From: Paenibacillus sp. LHD-117
Lineage (GTDB): Bacteria; Bacillota; Bacilli; Paenibacillales; Paenibacillaceae
Assembly (NCBI RefSeq): GCF_030929555.1
Contig: NZ_JAVFVT010000012.1
Location: 110,244-174,243, forward strand
Length of the DNA: 64,000 bases
Direction: 5' to 3'
Part shown: piece by piece, positions 16,542 through 25,487 of the stretch
How positions within the stretch are numbered: the first letter of the stretch is position 1
How the letters are laid out: each line of letters starts with the position of its first letter
Notes under the pieces: generated by a model
Told to the model about the DNA's origin: nothing
What the model saw: the letters and a program-made list of their open reading frames with translations, nothing else
Databases searched by the model: none
Made by a program: the position numbers and the translations under genes

Positions 16542-17360
16542 TCACGCCTCCGCTTCGGGGCACCAGCCCGGAGGTTCGGCGCACATTGATGCGGCAACCA
16601 AAGGTTGTTCTTTCGCTAGATCCGCGAAGTAGCTGTCTAGAATATGATTGGCGGAGACGGAGCCCATTCGGAACGAACGTGGAACTTCTCCTTTGACATG
16701 CAGGTAGAAATAGGTCTGTTTCGTCCGCGGAGATTGGTAGACGAGCGGCGGCAAATGAGGCACGATATCGTGCTCGTTTTGGAATCGCCAATGCGTCGGA
16801 ACGCAATAATTGTACGTTTGGACAAACTTCGGATCGCCGACGCGCGGAGCGCCGTACGTATAGACGATCGGCGAGCTGAACGGCGTGTTGCGGGCAATGT
16901 CGAGGGCGGCCAAAGTGGCGAGGGAGCCTCCCAAGCTGTGGCCTGTAATAAACAGCGGAAGTTCGGCCGGCAGCCGGCCTAACAAGGCGAAGATGTTATC
17001 GCGCGCAGACATATAGATATCCGTGAATCCTTTGTGCGTCTGGCCGGCATTGCGGACAGGGCGGTATAACGTTTGCTGGGCAATGAAGTCGGATACCCAA
17101 TCCACCGCGGAGCCTGTGCCGCGGAATGCCATGACGGCGCATTGCTCCGATTGGATGACGAAGCCGAACCGCTCGGGACGGCTGTCGTAGGCGCTCGCCG
17201 TGATTTCGCCCGTTAATGCGTATGTACGCGGAACAAGGAATAAACCGTCTTCCTTGTTATTGTATTGGACATAGGTCTGCCCGCATACGCCGGCCAGGAA
17301 CAAGGCGGCTTCCAGATCCGGTTTTTGATTTTTTCCGTACGGATTGTTTCCTGCGTTCAT
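16542..17360 (-). CDS. Class 3 lipase family protein
   Basis: 272 residues with the lipase_3 nucleophile motif 'LFITGHSLGGSLATLAALDI' (Ser in G-H-S-L-G, residue ~143), an aspartate region 'FQNEHDIVPHLPP' and a C-terminal 'SANHILDSYF' His, as in fungal-type triacylglycerol lipases. It has no clear signal peptide (start 'MNAGNNPYGKNQKPDLEAAL'), so it may be intracellular or leaderless. GGGGGGATG sits upstream of the start. It is monocistronic on the minus strand, facing the hemolysin III gene and divergent from the oxidoreductase gene at 17543. Confidence 0.82.
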   Translation of the reverse strand: MNAGNNPYGKNQKPDLEAALFLAGVCGQTYVQYNNKEDGLFLVPRTYALTGEITASAYDSRPERFGFVIQSEQCAVMAFRGTGSAVDWVSDFIAQQTLYRPVRNAGQTHKGFTDIYMSARDNIFALLGRLPAELPLFITGHSLGGSLATLAALDIARNTPFSSPIVYTYGAPRVGDPKFVQTYNYCVPTHWRFQNEHDIVPHLPPLVYQSPRTKQTYFYLHVKGEVPRSFRMGSVSANHILDSYFADLAKEQPLVAASMCAEPPGWCPEAEA

Positions 17361-17542
17361 CGGTCATCCCCCCGCGGCGCCGCTGCCCGCGCGGCTCTCA
17401 TGCATCATTGTATGTAGGCGCTCGCGGATAGGTACCAGCGGAAAAGACAATTGGACGAGTAAGCTTGGTCTCGCTTATAATGGTCACACGCGCGAGGCGT
17501 ATTTCTTTTTACACTTGTCCTGGGAGAAGGAGAGAAGCTCGG

Positions 17543-18517
17543 ATGACATTGCAGATTGGAATGATCGGAACCGGATGGTTCGGCAGAATGCACGCGGAGA
17601 AGCTCGCGAAGCTCGAGGACGTTAACGTCGCGGCGTTCACGGCAACGACGCAGGAGAAAGCGGAAGCCGCGGCAAGGCAGCATAAGGATGCAAGAGGTTT
17701 CGCATCGATCCATGACATGCTTGATTCACGCAAGCTCGATGCCGTGTACATATGCGTGCCGCCGTTTGCGCATGGAGAAATTGAAAGCGCTTTGATCGAA
17801 CGGGACATCCCGTTTCTGGTGGAGAAGCCGATCGGCATCGACGAGGAGCTTCCGGCCGCGCTGCTGCGCGGGATTCGGGACAAATCGCTGATTACGTCCG
17901 TCGGTTATCACTTCCGCTACATGGACGGAACCGAACGGGCCAAGGAGCTGCTTCGGGATCGGACGCTCGGCATGGCGCTCGGATATTGGATGGGAGATAT
18001 GCCGGGCGTTTATTGGTGGCGCTCCATGCAAGAATCGGGCGGCCAGTTCGTCGAACAGACGACGCATATCGTCGATCTGCTCCGCTATACGGCAGGCGAA
18101 GTGAAGGAAGTGTACGCGGCATACGGGGATCGAATTGTATCCGGCTCGACTGAGGGCGTGACCGTGCCGGATGTCGGCAGCGTGACGCTTAAACTGGCGT
18201 CGGGGGCGATCGCAACGATCAGCAACACATGCTCCATTCCGGCGGGCAGCCACAGCGGCTTGCATCTGTACACGAGCTCGGGCGTCATGGAGCTGAGCAG
18301 CGGGGGATTGATCGACAAGGAGACGGGACGGACGACGGAATACAAAAACAAGACCAATCCGTACGATGCCGAAAACGACGCGTTCCTGCACGCCGTTAGA
18401 ACGGGCGATACGTCCCGGATCCGCTCCGACTACGAGGATGCCTGGATGACCCATCGGGTCACGATGGCGGCCAATGTATCCGCAAGGACTGGCCTGCCGG
18501 TTACAATCGAGCTCTAA
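17543..18517 (+). CDS. Gfo/Idh/MocA family NAD(P)-dependent oxidoreductase
   Basis: 324 residues. The ATG at 17543 gives the expected N-terminal Rossmann start 'MTLQIGMIGTGWFGRMHAEK' and has AAGGAGAG upstream. The catalytic-region signature is 'FLVEKPIG', and the C-terminal alpha/beta domain includes 'QESGGQFVEQTTHIVDLLRY' with the family His. Such enzymes oxidise or epimerise sugars and inositols. The gene stands alone, so a specific sugar cannot be named. The final codons run into an inverted repeat that extends to the CorA gene (18528-18632). Confidence 0.85.
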   Translation: MTLQIGMIGTGWFGRMHAEKLAKLEDVNVAAFTATTQEKAEAAARQHKDARGFASIHDMLDSRKLDAVYICVPPFAHGEIESALIERDIPFLVEKPIGIDEELPAALLRGIRDKSLITSVGYHFRYMDGTERAKELLRDRTLGMALGYWMGDMPGVYWWRSMQESGGQFVEQTTHIVDLLRYTAGEVKEVYAAYGDRIVSGSTEGVTVPDVGSVTLKLASGAIATISNTCSIPAGSHSGLHLYTSSGVMELSSGGLIDKETGRTTEYKNKTNPYDAENDAFLHAVRTGDTSRIRSDYEDAWMTHRVTMAANVSARTGLPVTIEL

Positions 18518-18527
18518 TAAATAAATA

Positions 18528-18632
18528 AGCTTCGACCAAATAAACAATCCCGGAGCGATCGACGTACGCGGAAACATAGCGTTACGTTCGATTTCTCCGG
18601 GATCGATCATTTTCGTTCGTACGGTCGAAGCT
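18528..18632. repeat. Interrupted palindrome between two convergent genes
   Basis: AGCTTCGACC (18528-18537) matches GGTCGAAGCT (18623-18632) in inverted orientation. Inside these, ATCCCGGAG (18547-18555) matches CTCCGGGAT (18595-18603). The right arms lie inside the 3' end of the CorA-like gene. It could act as a shared terminator structure or be a small palindromic element; there is no T run. Confidence 0.55.
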
Positions 18633-19796
18633 AGTGACGTTCATGGCGCCGGCACGGGATTCCGTGTCCGGCTTCTTGCGTTTGCCCCCATGCCGCGCGG
18701 AGCGGCTTCGGCTCTGATCCGCTTCGTTTTCCAGCAGCAGAAGTTTGTCGCGTTTCTTGACCAGCAAATCTCCGGTCCAGCCCTTCCGCCATAACCATAA
18801 GTAAATGCCAATCGTAATAACAGAGATTCCGACCAACATCGCCCCGTAACCCCAGGGTTGCCTGCGCCAAGGCAGCCAGTCGAAGTTCATGCCCCATAAT
18901 CCTCCAATGACCGTTGCCGGCAGGAACAGCACCGTAAAGATCGTGAGCGTCTTCATAATGTCGTTGCCCCGGAAGCTGGAGATGGCGTCGTCCATCGAGA
19001 TCAGCGTATCGATCTCGAGCGCGTAATGCTTCAGCAGCGTTTCGATGCGTTCCAGCTTATGCGTGATCCGTTTGAAGGCATCCGTATCCCCCAGCTCTTC
19101 CATGAATGCCTCTTTGGAAGCGCCATGCACCTCCCTGATCGGGATGAACAGATGGCTCCAGTGAAGGAGGTCGTATCTCCGGTCGAAAATAACGTCGAGC
19201 AAGCCCGTGCGGTTACGGTGGCGCATCGTGCGCTCCAATTCCCCAAGCCTGCTTTCGAAGCCGTCGAGGCCGCTATGGAACGTTTCCAGGATGACGCTGA
19301 TCATAATGAAGAATGCCTCGGGAGCTAGCTTGCATTCGTCGTATTTGATGGTATGGGAGCCGGTTTGCAGTCTGAGCGGCAGCCTTATATCGCCATGCAT
19401 CGTTACGAGTCTGTGCCTGGATAACCAGAAATGGAATGGCTCTATGTCCGACGGATCTTCTGTTATCTGGATCATTAAGGTGCCGCACAAAATGGGACCG
19501 ACTCCGGCGGAATGGTCGACGCTGATATGATTGGTCCGCCTGCTCGCGCACTCGTCGATCCACAGCCCGCATTCGGGGAATTGTTCCTTTAGCTCGGCGA
19601 TCCTTTGTTCCGGCGCCGAAGCCGGCGATTCCGGAATTGAGGAGCTTCTGCGTGGTTGATGCTCCGGTACCGTCCGAGGGGCTTGTCCGGCATTCTTTCT
19701 GCTCGGTAGCGACTTCTGCGGCTGCTCGGTCACGCCAGCTTGCTGCAGCACATGCCACTCCCAGCCGGCGGGATAACGAAGCATATGACGAATCAT
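18582..19796 (-). CDS. CorA-like divalent cation transporter
   Basis: 404 residues. A long soluble N-terminal domain with a helical bundle ('GFESRLGELERTM', 'HKLERIETLLKHYALEIDTL') is followed by two C-terminal membrane helices. The CorA signature Gly-Met-Asn is present as 'VIGGLWGMNFDW'. A basic, probably disordered tail of about 65 residues follows the last helix and overlaps the palindrome at 18528-18632. The first ~70 residues are also Pro/Ser-rich and unlike standard CorA. GGGGGAGAGG precedes the ATG. It is expected to carry Mg2+ or Co2+/Ni2+ across the cytoplasmic membrane. Confidence 0.85.
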   Translation of the reverse strand: MIRHMLRYPAGWEWHVLQQAGVTEQPQKSLPSRKNAGQAPRTVPEHQPRRSSSIPESPASAPEQRIAELKEQFPECGLWIDECASRRTNHISVDHSAGVGPILCGTLMIQITEDPSDIEPFHFWLSRHRLVTMHGDIRLPLRLQTGSHTIKYDECKLAPEAFFIMISVILETFHSGLDGFESRLGELERTMRHRNRTGLLDVIFDRRYDLLHWSHLFIPIREVHGASKEAFMEELGDTDAFKRITHKLERIETLLKHYALEIDTLISMDDAISSFRGNDIMKTLTIFTVLFLPATVIGGLWGMNFDWLPWRRQPWGYGAMLVGISVITIGIYLWLWRKGWTGDLLVKKRDKLLLLENEADQSRSRSARHGGKRKKPDTESRAGAMNVTSFDRTNENDRSRRNRT

Positions 19797-20009
19797 CGTT
19801 TCCTCTCCCCCTAATAATCACCTTACATCCAATTGCTACCTTTCATCATAACCCGAACAAGCCTGCTAGACAACTGGAGATAAGAGGCGGACTCTGCTGC
19901 CGGCCTATACGGAGTCGGCATGCGCGCGCCGGCCACGATTGAGGCAAGCGGCATTGGGGCATACCATGCTTATGAGAAACTGAAGACTAAGGAAAACGGA
20001 GGGATTGGC

Positions 20010-20570
20010 ATGGCAAGGAAAATAGGAATTTTCGAATCGCAGCAGCAAGTGATCGACGCCATTACGCAATTGGAAAACTCGGGGTTCAAGCCGGGAGAGA
20101 TGATGATACTGGCCAAGGACAGCGAGCATTCCAGGCGAATCGAGGCGGAGACGGATGTGCACGCGGACGAGATGAGGGATTTGGAAGAGACGCGGTACGA
20201 CGCGCGGACGCATACCGGCACGTTCGGCACGGCCTACTCGTCCGGCATTGGCGAAGCGCCGGTCGCAACAGCCTATGGGTTTACCGGATTCGGAGGGGGA
20301 ACGACTTCGGGCGTCGGGTTCCCGTTCGCGGTTTCCTACGCTTTCATTGGGAACGAGCACGAGCGGGCTTTCCGTTCCTTGGGACTCGACAACAAGGAAG
20401 CGGAGCTTTGCTGTCAGGAAGTGGAGCGCGGGGCGTATGCCTTGATCGTTGAGACGACGGAGAGCAAGTCTCTTCTCGACAAGGACGGCGGACCGGATTT
20501 GTCCACGCTCGGCGTGGCCGAGGCGGTGTTCCGCAGCTGCGGCGCATCGCGTATCGCGAACGGCTCCTAA
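20010..20570 (+). CDS. General stress protein 17M-like (YflT-domain) protein
   Basis: 186 residues. The ATG at 20010 follows GGAGGG (19998-20003) by six bases. The N-terminus 'KIGIFESQQQVIDAITQLEN' and 'GFKPGEMMILAKD' match the YflT/heat-induced stress protein domain, a small alpha/beta module. A Gly-rich middle part ('GFTGFGGGTTSGVGFPF') precedes a second alpha/beta segment ending 'ERGAYALIVETTE'. It is probably cytosolic and stress-regulated in related bacilli, with unknown biochemical function. An upstream in-frame ATG at 19920 lacks a ribosome site. Confidence 0.7.
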   Translation: MARKIGIFESQQQVIDAITQLENSGFKPGEMMILAKDSEHSRRIEAETDVHADEMRDLEETRYDARTHTGTFGTAYSSGIGEAPVATAYGFTGFGGGTTSGVGFPFAVSYAFIGNEHERAFRSLGLDNKEAELCCQEVERGAYALIVETTESKSLLDKDGGPDLSTLGVAEAVFRSCGASRIANGS

Positions 20571-20590
20571 TCCATACTGACGTCGAGCCG

Positions 20591-20640
20591 AAAATAAGGC
20601 CGGTTGGATAGCCGCCATGGAAGCTAACCAAACCGGCCTT
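20591..20640. terminator. Bidirectional terminator between convergent genes
   Basis: AAGGCCGGTT (from 20596) pairs with AACCGGCCTT (to 20640), extended by TAGC/GCTA. The T-rich side serves the minus-strand oxidase gene. Confidence 0.75.
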
Positions 20641-20645
20641 CAAGA

Positions 20646-21881
20646 TTATCGCTCCTTCAACGTCGCCCGGGACAAGCTGACGATATCCTTGATCGGATTC
20701 CGATCCGCCGTACCATCGATCAACTGACCTATGAGCGTAGCGGCCAGCATGCTGTATACCGTCCCGTTCCCTCCATAACCTAAGCTGTAGTAGACGTTCG
20801 GCCAGTCGGGGTCTTCGCCGATGAACGGCAGATTGTCTTGCGATTCGCCGAACGTTGCGTTCCACGCAAAGTCTGCGGTAAGCGGAAGATCGGGAAACAA
20901 CGCTTGTACTCGCGAAAGCAGCTTCTCGTTATGAGATTGCCGAGATTGTCCGCCAAGAAGCGGCTCCCGAACCGCTTCGTCCAGTCCGCCGGCGATGATC
21001 CGTCCGTCATCTGTCGTTCGGAGGTAGAGATAAGGCCTTGCCGTCTCCCACAGCAGGCAGCGGTCATGCCATCGGCTTAGATCCCGCTGCTTGTCCGTCA
21101 CGATGACGAAAGTACGTCCGAAGCTCGGCTTGATTAAGCGGCCGCGGAGCGATTCCGGTTCGTAGCCGACGGCGTAGACGACATGCTCGGCATCGATGTG
21201 ATGCCCGCTCGAGGCATGCAGCCGGTGGCTGCCGCCTTGGAGCGTTTCGCGGGACGTAATATCGGTTCCCTCATAGATCCGAAGCCCCTGTTCGAAGGCG
21301 CTCTCCGCAATCGCATGGACGAATCGGAAAGGATTCACCTCCGCATCCCCTCCCGTGAGGATGGCGCCCGGCTTGCGGAAGGGGAACTGCTTCGCAACGT
21401 CGTCCCCCGTCCAGTAGGCAACGTCCAGCCCGCATGCGGACAATGCATCGAATTCTTCCTTCAGCTTGGGGAGGTCCTGCTCCGAAGAGGCGTAATACAA
21501 GCTGCTTCTCCGCTTGAAGCCAATCTCGTAAGGCAAAGAATCCGCGATAGCGGCAAGCTGCTCCATTGCGTCCCTGCAAGCCTTATAAAACATTCGCGCC
21601 GGATGCTTGCCGATCTGATTGGACAGGTCGGTCAACATGATATCGTTGCAGAACTGCAGAAGTCCCGTGCTTGCGGTCGTGCTCTCGCCCGCAATCTCTC
21701 CACGCTCGGCCAATACGACATCCATTCCCGCTCTCGAGAGCTCGTGAGCGCAGGTCACGCCCGACATGCCGCCGCCGACGATCGCGACATCGGCTTTGAC
21801 ATTTCCGCTCAGCGGCGCGTACCTCCGGACATCGGCGACTGTGGTCGGCCAGTACATTCGGCCGATATGTAATTCGCTCAT
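20646..21881 (-). CDS. FAD-dependent amino-acid/amine oxidase (DAO family)
   Basis: 411 residues from the ATG at 21881, which has GGAGGAGGTG nine bases upstream; a longer reading from 21914 lacks support. The Rossmann FAD-binding motif is 'VAIVGGGMSGVTCAHELSRA', followed by 'MDVVLAERGEIAGESTTAST'. The C-terminus has 'LPFIGEDPDWPNVYYSLGYG'. This layout is typical of DadA/PuuB-like enzymes (D-amino-acid dehydrogenase or gamma-glutamylputrescine oxidase). No Rieske domain is present. It is cytosolic and monocistronic, next to an AraC regulator on the same strand. The substrate is undetermined. Confidence 0.82.
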   Translation of the reverse strand: MSELHIGRMYWPTTVADVRRYAPLSGNVKADVAIVGGGMSGVTCAHELSRAGMDVVLAERGEIAGESTTASTGLLQFCNDIMLTDLSNQIGKHPARMFYKACRDAMEQLAAIADSLPYEIGFKRRSSLYYASSEQDLPKLKEEFDALSACGLDVAYWTGDDVAKQFPFRKPGAILTGGDAEVNPFRFVHAIAESAFEQGLRIYEGTDITSRETLQGGSHRLHASSGHHIDAEHVVYAVGYEPESLRGRLIKPSFGRTFVIVTDKQRDLSRWHDRCLLWETARPYLYLRTTDDGRIIAGGLDEAVREPLLGGQSRQSHNEKLLSRVQALFPDLPLTADFAWNATFGESQDNLPFIGEDPDWPNVYYSLGYGGNGTVYSMLAATLIGQLIDGTADRNPIKDIVSLSRATLKER

Positions 21882-21952
21882 GGATGAGAACACCTCCTCC
21901 GGTAGTATACCCACGAGAGCCCCTTCCGAAAACGCGGCGCATCATGCGTGCG

Positions 21953-22828
21953 TCAGTGATCTCCGCCAAACATCTCTTTGCGGTACGACGTCGGCGATTG
22001 GCCGAATTGCTTCCGGAATTGCTTGGAGAAGTAAAGCGCGTCCTGCAATCCGACGGAGGCGGAAATTTGCTCGACCGTAAGCTCGGGCCGTTCCCGAAGC
22101 ATGAGCTTCGCCTTGTCCAGCCTCAGCTTCAGCAGGAACGAGACGGGCGACATGCCGGCCCGCTGCTTGAATGTCCGGGACAAGTAAGCGCGATTGTAGC
22201 CTAAAGCCTCCGACATTTGCTCGATCGACACCGGATGCGAGTATTGCGTCGACAAATAATGAATGACCTGCCTATGGATATCCTCGTTCTCCTGCCGGCG
22301 AATTCCCGAATCCTCGGCATTATCCGCCCGATGATCCCGGTAAAGCGCCATGAGCAGCTGCAGCCAGCCGGCCGACTGAAGCGACGCCGAGGCGCCGGCG
22401 TTCCGGAATGTCCGATAGATGTTATTGTATAGGACGGCTGCCCTGCGGCGGTCCGGCAAATTAGCGATAGGTGAGCCCGGCTGAAACCCTGCGGCGGAGA
22501 CGAGCTCAGCGGCCATGCCGCCGGCGAACGCGATCCATCGGTATCGCCACGGATCGTCCGGGTCGGATTCATAGCTGACGAGCTCCTCGGGCTGAATGAG
22601 AAACGTGTCGCCGGCGCCTAGCTCATGTTTCGATCCGTTCAGCATAAATGTTCCTCTGCCCGAAAGCACGAGGTGCATCAGGTAAAAGTCGTAGACTTTG
22701 GGACCGAGCCGGTGCCCCGGCTTCGTTTGGCTTTCCCCGGAGAACAGGACGTGAACGAGCGGGGCTTCCCCGCCTGAAGCGGTAACCGGACTAGGGTTGG
22801 AGGCAACGGTATACGTTTCTTGCGGCAT
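21953..22828 (-). CDS. AraC family regulator, probable galactose-cluster regulator
   Basis: 291 residues. The N-terminal cupin domain is visible in 'LMHLVLSGRGTFMLNGSKHE' and 'GDTFLIQPEELVSYE'. The C-terminal double helix-turn-helix runs through 'VSIEQMSEALGYNRAYLSRT' and 'VEQISASVGLQDALYFSKQF', ending in the usual 'FGQSPTSYRKE'. The gene is divergent from galK with a 201-base space. That space holds a TATACT box (22976-22981) but no good -35 box, as expected for an activator-dependent galK promoter. Regulation of galKET in response to a galactoside is an inference from this arrangement. Confidence 0.82.
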   Translation of the reverse strand: MPQETYTVASNPSPVTASGGEAPLVHVLFSGESQTKPGHRLGPKVYDFYLMHLVLSGRGTFMLNGSKHELGAGDTFLIQPEELVSYESDPDDPWRYRWIAFAGGMAAELVSAAGFQPGSPIANLPDRRRAAVLYNNIYRTFRNAGASASLQSAGWLQLLMALYRDHRADNAEDSGIRRQENEDIHRQVIHYLSTQYSHPVSIEQMSEALGYNRAYLSRTFKQRAGMSPVSFLLKLRLDKAKLMLRERPELTVEQISASVGLQDALYFSKQFRKQFGQSPTSYRKEMFGGDH

Positions 22829-23029
22829 GTTCTTTACACCTGCTTCTTAGGTCATGTTTGGAACAGTGTATACGGTCTTTTCGTTTCATCATAGCATGTC
22901 CATCCAGCATAGATAAAGTCACATAATTCCATATAATTAGCACTTTGCGCCATTTCGTTTTGAGCCCCGATCCACTATACTGATGTCAGATAAGGAACTT
23001 ATTCTAATCCAAAAGGATCGTGATCACAC

Positions 23030-24202
23030 ATGGCTAATCTCGCAGCTTTGACAGACACCTTCATAGAACAATACGGCGGAAGCGCGGAAGGCATCGCGAT
23101 ATTCCATGCGCCAGGACGCGTTAATCTGATCGGCGAGCATACGGACTACAACGGCGGCTACGTATTCCCGGCGGCGCTGACGTTCGGCACGACGCTCCTC
23201 ATCCGCAAGCGCGAAGACAAAGGCCTAGGGCTTGCCACCACGAACTTCCCATCGTCCAAGACGTTCTCGGTCGAAGGCGTAACGTACGACGAAGCCGACG
23301 ATTGGATGAATTACCCGAAAGGCATCGTAAACGAACTGCTTCAGCAAGGCGTCTCGTTCGGCAGCGGGTACGATCTGCTCTATCACGGCGAAATCCCGAA
23401 CGGAGCCGGACTATCCTCGTCCGCATCGATCGAGGTCGTCACGGCTTACGCGCTGCTTTCGATGGAGAATTTGCCGACGGATACGGTGAAGATCGCGCTG
23501 CTGTCGCAGAAATCGGAGAACGAATTCAACGGCGTGAAGTGCGGCATCATGGACCAGTTCGCGGTGGCGAATGGCAAGAAGGACCATGCGATCCTGCTCA
23601 TGTGCGACACGCTCGAATACGATCTCGTGCCGTTCCAATCCGGCAGCTATAAGCTGATCATCGGCAATACGAACAAGCGTAGAGGATTGGTCGATTCCAA
23701 ATACAACGAACGCCGCGCCCAGTGCGAGGAAGCGGTTCGCGATCTGCGCGAAGCCCATCCGCAGCTGGAGCTGCTCGGTCAGCTCAGCCTGGAGCAGTTC
23801 AACGCTACCAAGCATCTCATCAAGGACGACATCGTACGGAATCGCGCGCAGCATGTCGTCGAAGAAATCAACCGCGTTCTGCAATCGATCGAAGCTTTGA
23901 AGAAGGACGATTTGGCGGCATTCGGGCAGTTGATGAACGAATCACACGATTCGCTTCGCGATCTGTACGAGGTAACGGGCGACGAGCTTGACGCGATGGT
24001 AGACGCCGCGCGCGGCGTGAAGGGCGTGCTCGGTTCGCGGATGACCGGCGCGGGCTTCGGCGGCTGCACGGTTTCCCTCGTGCACGAGGACAGCGTCGAG
24101 GCCTTCCAAGCGGAAGTCGGACGCAAGTATACGGAAGCGACAGGATTGACGGCCGATTTCTACGTGTGCAGCATCGGCAACGGGGTCGAGCGTTTGCAAT
24201 AG
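23030..24202 (+). CDS. galK: Galactokinase
   Basis: 390 residues with all three GHMP-kinase signatures: the galactokinase motif 'GRVNLIGEHTDYNGGYVFPA' (residues ~30-50), the ATP loop 'PNGAGLSSSASIEV' and the C-terminal 'GAGFGGCTVSLVHED'. It phosphorylates alpha-D-galactose to galactose 1-phosphate with ATP in the cytosol, the first step of the Leloir route. The start ATG follows AAAGGATCGTG. It heads a galK-galE-galT cluster; a repeat-bearing gap separates it from galE. Confidence 0.96.
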   Translation: MANLAALTDTFIEQYGGSAEGIAIFHAPGRVNLIGEHTDYNGGYVFPAALTFGTTLLIRKREDKGLGLATTNFPSSKTFSVEGVTYDEADDWMNYPKGIVNELLQQGVSFGSGYDLLYHGEIPNGAGLSSSASIEVVTAYALLSMENLPTDTVKIALLSQKSENEFNGVKCGIMDQFAVANGKKDHAILLMCDTLEYDLVPFQSGSYKLIIGNTNKRRGLVDSKYNERRAQCEEAVRDLREAHPQLELLGQLSLEQFNATKHLIKDDIVRNRAQHVVEEINRVLQSIEALKKDDLAAFGQLMNESHDSLRDLYEVTGDELDAMVDAARGVKGVLGSRMTGAGFGGCTVSLVHEDSVEAFQAEVGRKYTEATGLTADFYVCSIGNGVERLQ

Positions 24203-24208
24203 ATCGGT

Positions 24209-24428
24209 TATACTTCGTAATGGGAAGCGGACTTTTTGAACAATCATAATACAATGGAGTTCAAAAAGTTCGGTTTTCAGTACCGAGAAAATTGAATGAA
24301 GCTAGAAACTGAGTAGCGGAGCGTAGCAGAGCTACGTGAGCAACGGAAGGTTCGGCTGAATTCAATATTCGATGCCGAGTAAGCTACTAGGTATACTTCG
24401 TAATGGGAAGCGGACTTTTTGAACAATC
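24209..24428 (+). repeat. Direct 37-base repeats flanking a structured insertion between galK and galE
   Basis: A perfect 37-base direct repeat occupies 24209-24245 and 24392-24428. The 146 bases between contain GTTCAAAAAGT, which pairs with ACTTTTTGAAC of the left repeat to form a hairpin, and a GC-rich palindromic core around 24313-24343 ('AGCGTAGCAGAGCTACGT'). No open frame is evident. The arrangement looks like a small repeat element with a duplicated flank. Confidence 0.8.
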
Positions 24429-24454
24429 CTATATCAGGGAGAGGGGATACGAAC

Positions 24455-25444
24455 ATGGCAGTATTGGTAACCGGAGGAGCGGGCTATATCGGCTCTCACG
24501 CCGTAGCCGCGCTCAAGGAACGCGGAGAAGACATCGTGGTCGTGGACAACTTGCAGCAAGGACACAAGGAGGCGCTGCTGGGCGGCAAGCTGTACGTTGG
24601 GGATTTGAGGGACGCCGATTTCCTGGATACGGTGTTCAAGGAGAACGAAATCGACGCAGTCATTCATTTCGCGGCGAATTCCCTTGTCGGCGAAAGCATG
24701 AAGCAGCCGGGCAAATATTATCACAATAACGTATACGGAACGTTGTGCCTGCTGGAGAAAATGAATGAATACGGCGTGGGGCGCATCGTCTTCTCGTCGA
24801 CGGCCGCGACTTACGGCGAGCCGGAGAATGTGCCGATCGACGAATACGACCGGACGCTTCCGACGAACGCTTACGGCGAGACCAAGCTCGCAATGGAGAA
24901 AATGATGAAGTGGTTCGACATCGCCCACGGCATCAAATATATTTCGCTGCGCTACTTCAACGCCGCCGGCGCCCATGACAGCGGGCTGATCGGAGAAGAT
25001 CACCGCCCTGAAACGCACCTGGTACCTATCGTGCTGGAAGCCGCGCTCGGCAAACGCCCGCATATTTCCGTATTCGGCGACGACTACGCGACAGAAGACG
25101 GCACGTGCGTGCGCGATTATATCCATGTCAGCGATCTGGCCGACGCTCACTTGCTGGCGGTGGACCGCCTTCGCGGCGGAGCGGACAGCGCCGTCTATAA
25201 CCTGGGTAACGGCCAAGGCTTCTCGGTGAAGCAAGTAATCGAGATCGCGCGTGAAGTGACAGGCAGAGATATCCGCGCCATCATCGAGCCTCGCCGGGCG
25301 GGAGACCCCGCCGTGCTGGTCGCTTCCTCGGAGCGCGCCCGCAGCGAGCTTGGCTGGAATCCGAGCAGAAGCAACCTCGAGAACATTATCGGAAGCGCCT
25401 GGAGCTGGCATCAGGCGAATCCGAACGGCTACGACAGAGAATAG
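24455..25444 (+). CDS. galE: UDP-glucose 4-epimerase
   Basis: 329 residues. The start at 24455 gives the SDR N-terminus 'MAVLVTGGAGYIGSHAVAAL' and has GGGAGAGGGGA upstream. The NAD-binding GxxGxxG, 'FSSTAATYGEP' (catalytic Ser/Thr region), 'YGETKLAMEKMM' (YxxxK) and 'RYFNAAGAHDSG' are all as in GalE. It interconverts UDP-galactose and UDP-glucose. It lies between galK and galT; galT begins 43 bases after the stop, so the two are probably cotranscribed. Confidence 0.96.
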   Translation: MAVLVTGGAGYIGSHAVAALKERGEDIVVVDNLQQGHKEALLGGKLYVGDLRDADFLDTVFKENEIDAVIHFAANSLVGESMKQPGKYYHNNVYGTLCLLEKMNEYGVGRIVFSSTAATYGEPENVPIDEYDRTLPTNAYGETKLAMEKMMKWFDIAHGIKYISLRYFNAAGAHDSGLIGEDHRPETHLVPIVLEAALGKRPHISVFGDDYATEDGTCVRDYIHVSDLADAHLLAVDRLRGGADSAVYNLGNGQGFSVKQVIEIAREVTGRDIRAIIEPRRAGDPAVLVASSERARSELGWNPSRSNLENIIGSAWSWHQANPNGYDRE

Positions 25445-25487
25445 ACCCGGCCGCATAACGCCGGAGGAGCGAGAGGAGCTGTACCGT

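Noticed and set aside
24209..24428. The 37-base direct repeats as phage attachment sites
   Set aside because: Only 146 non-coding bases lie between them, with no integrase or tRNA gene.
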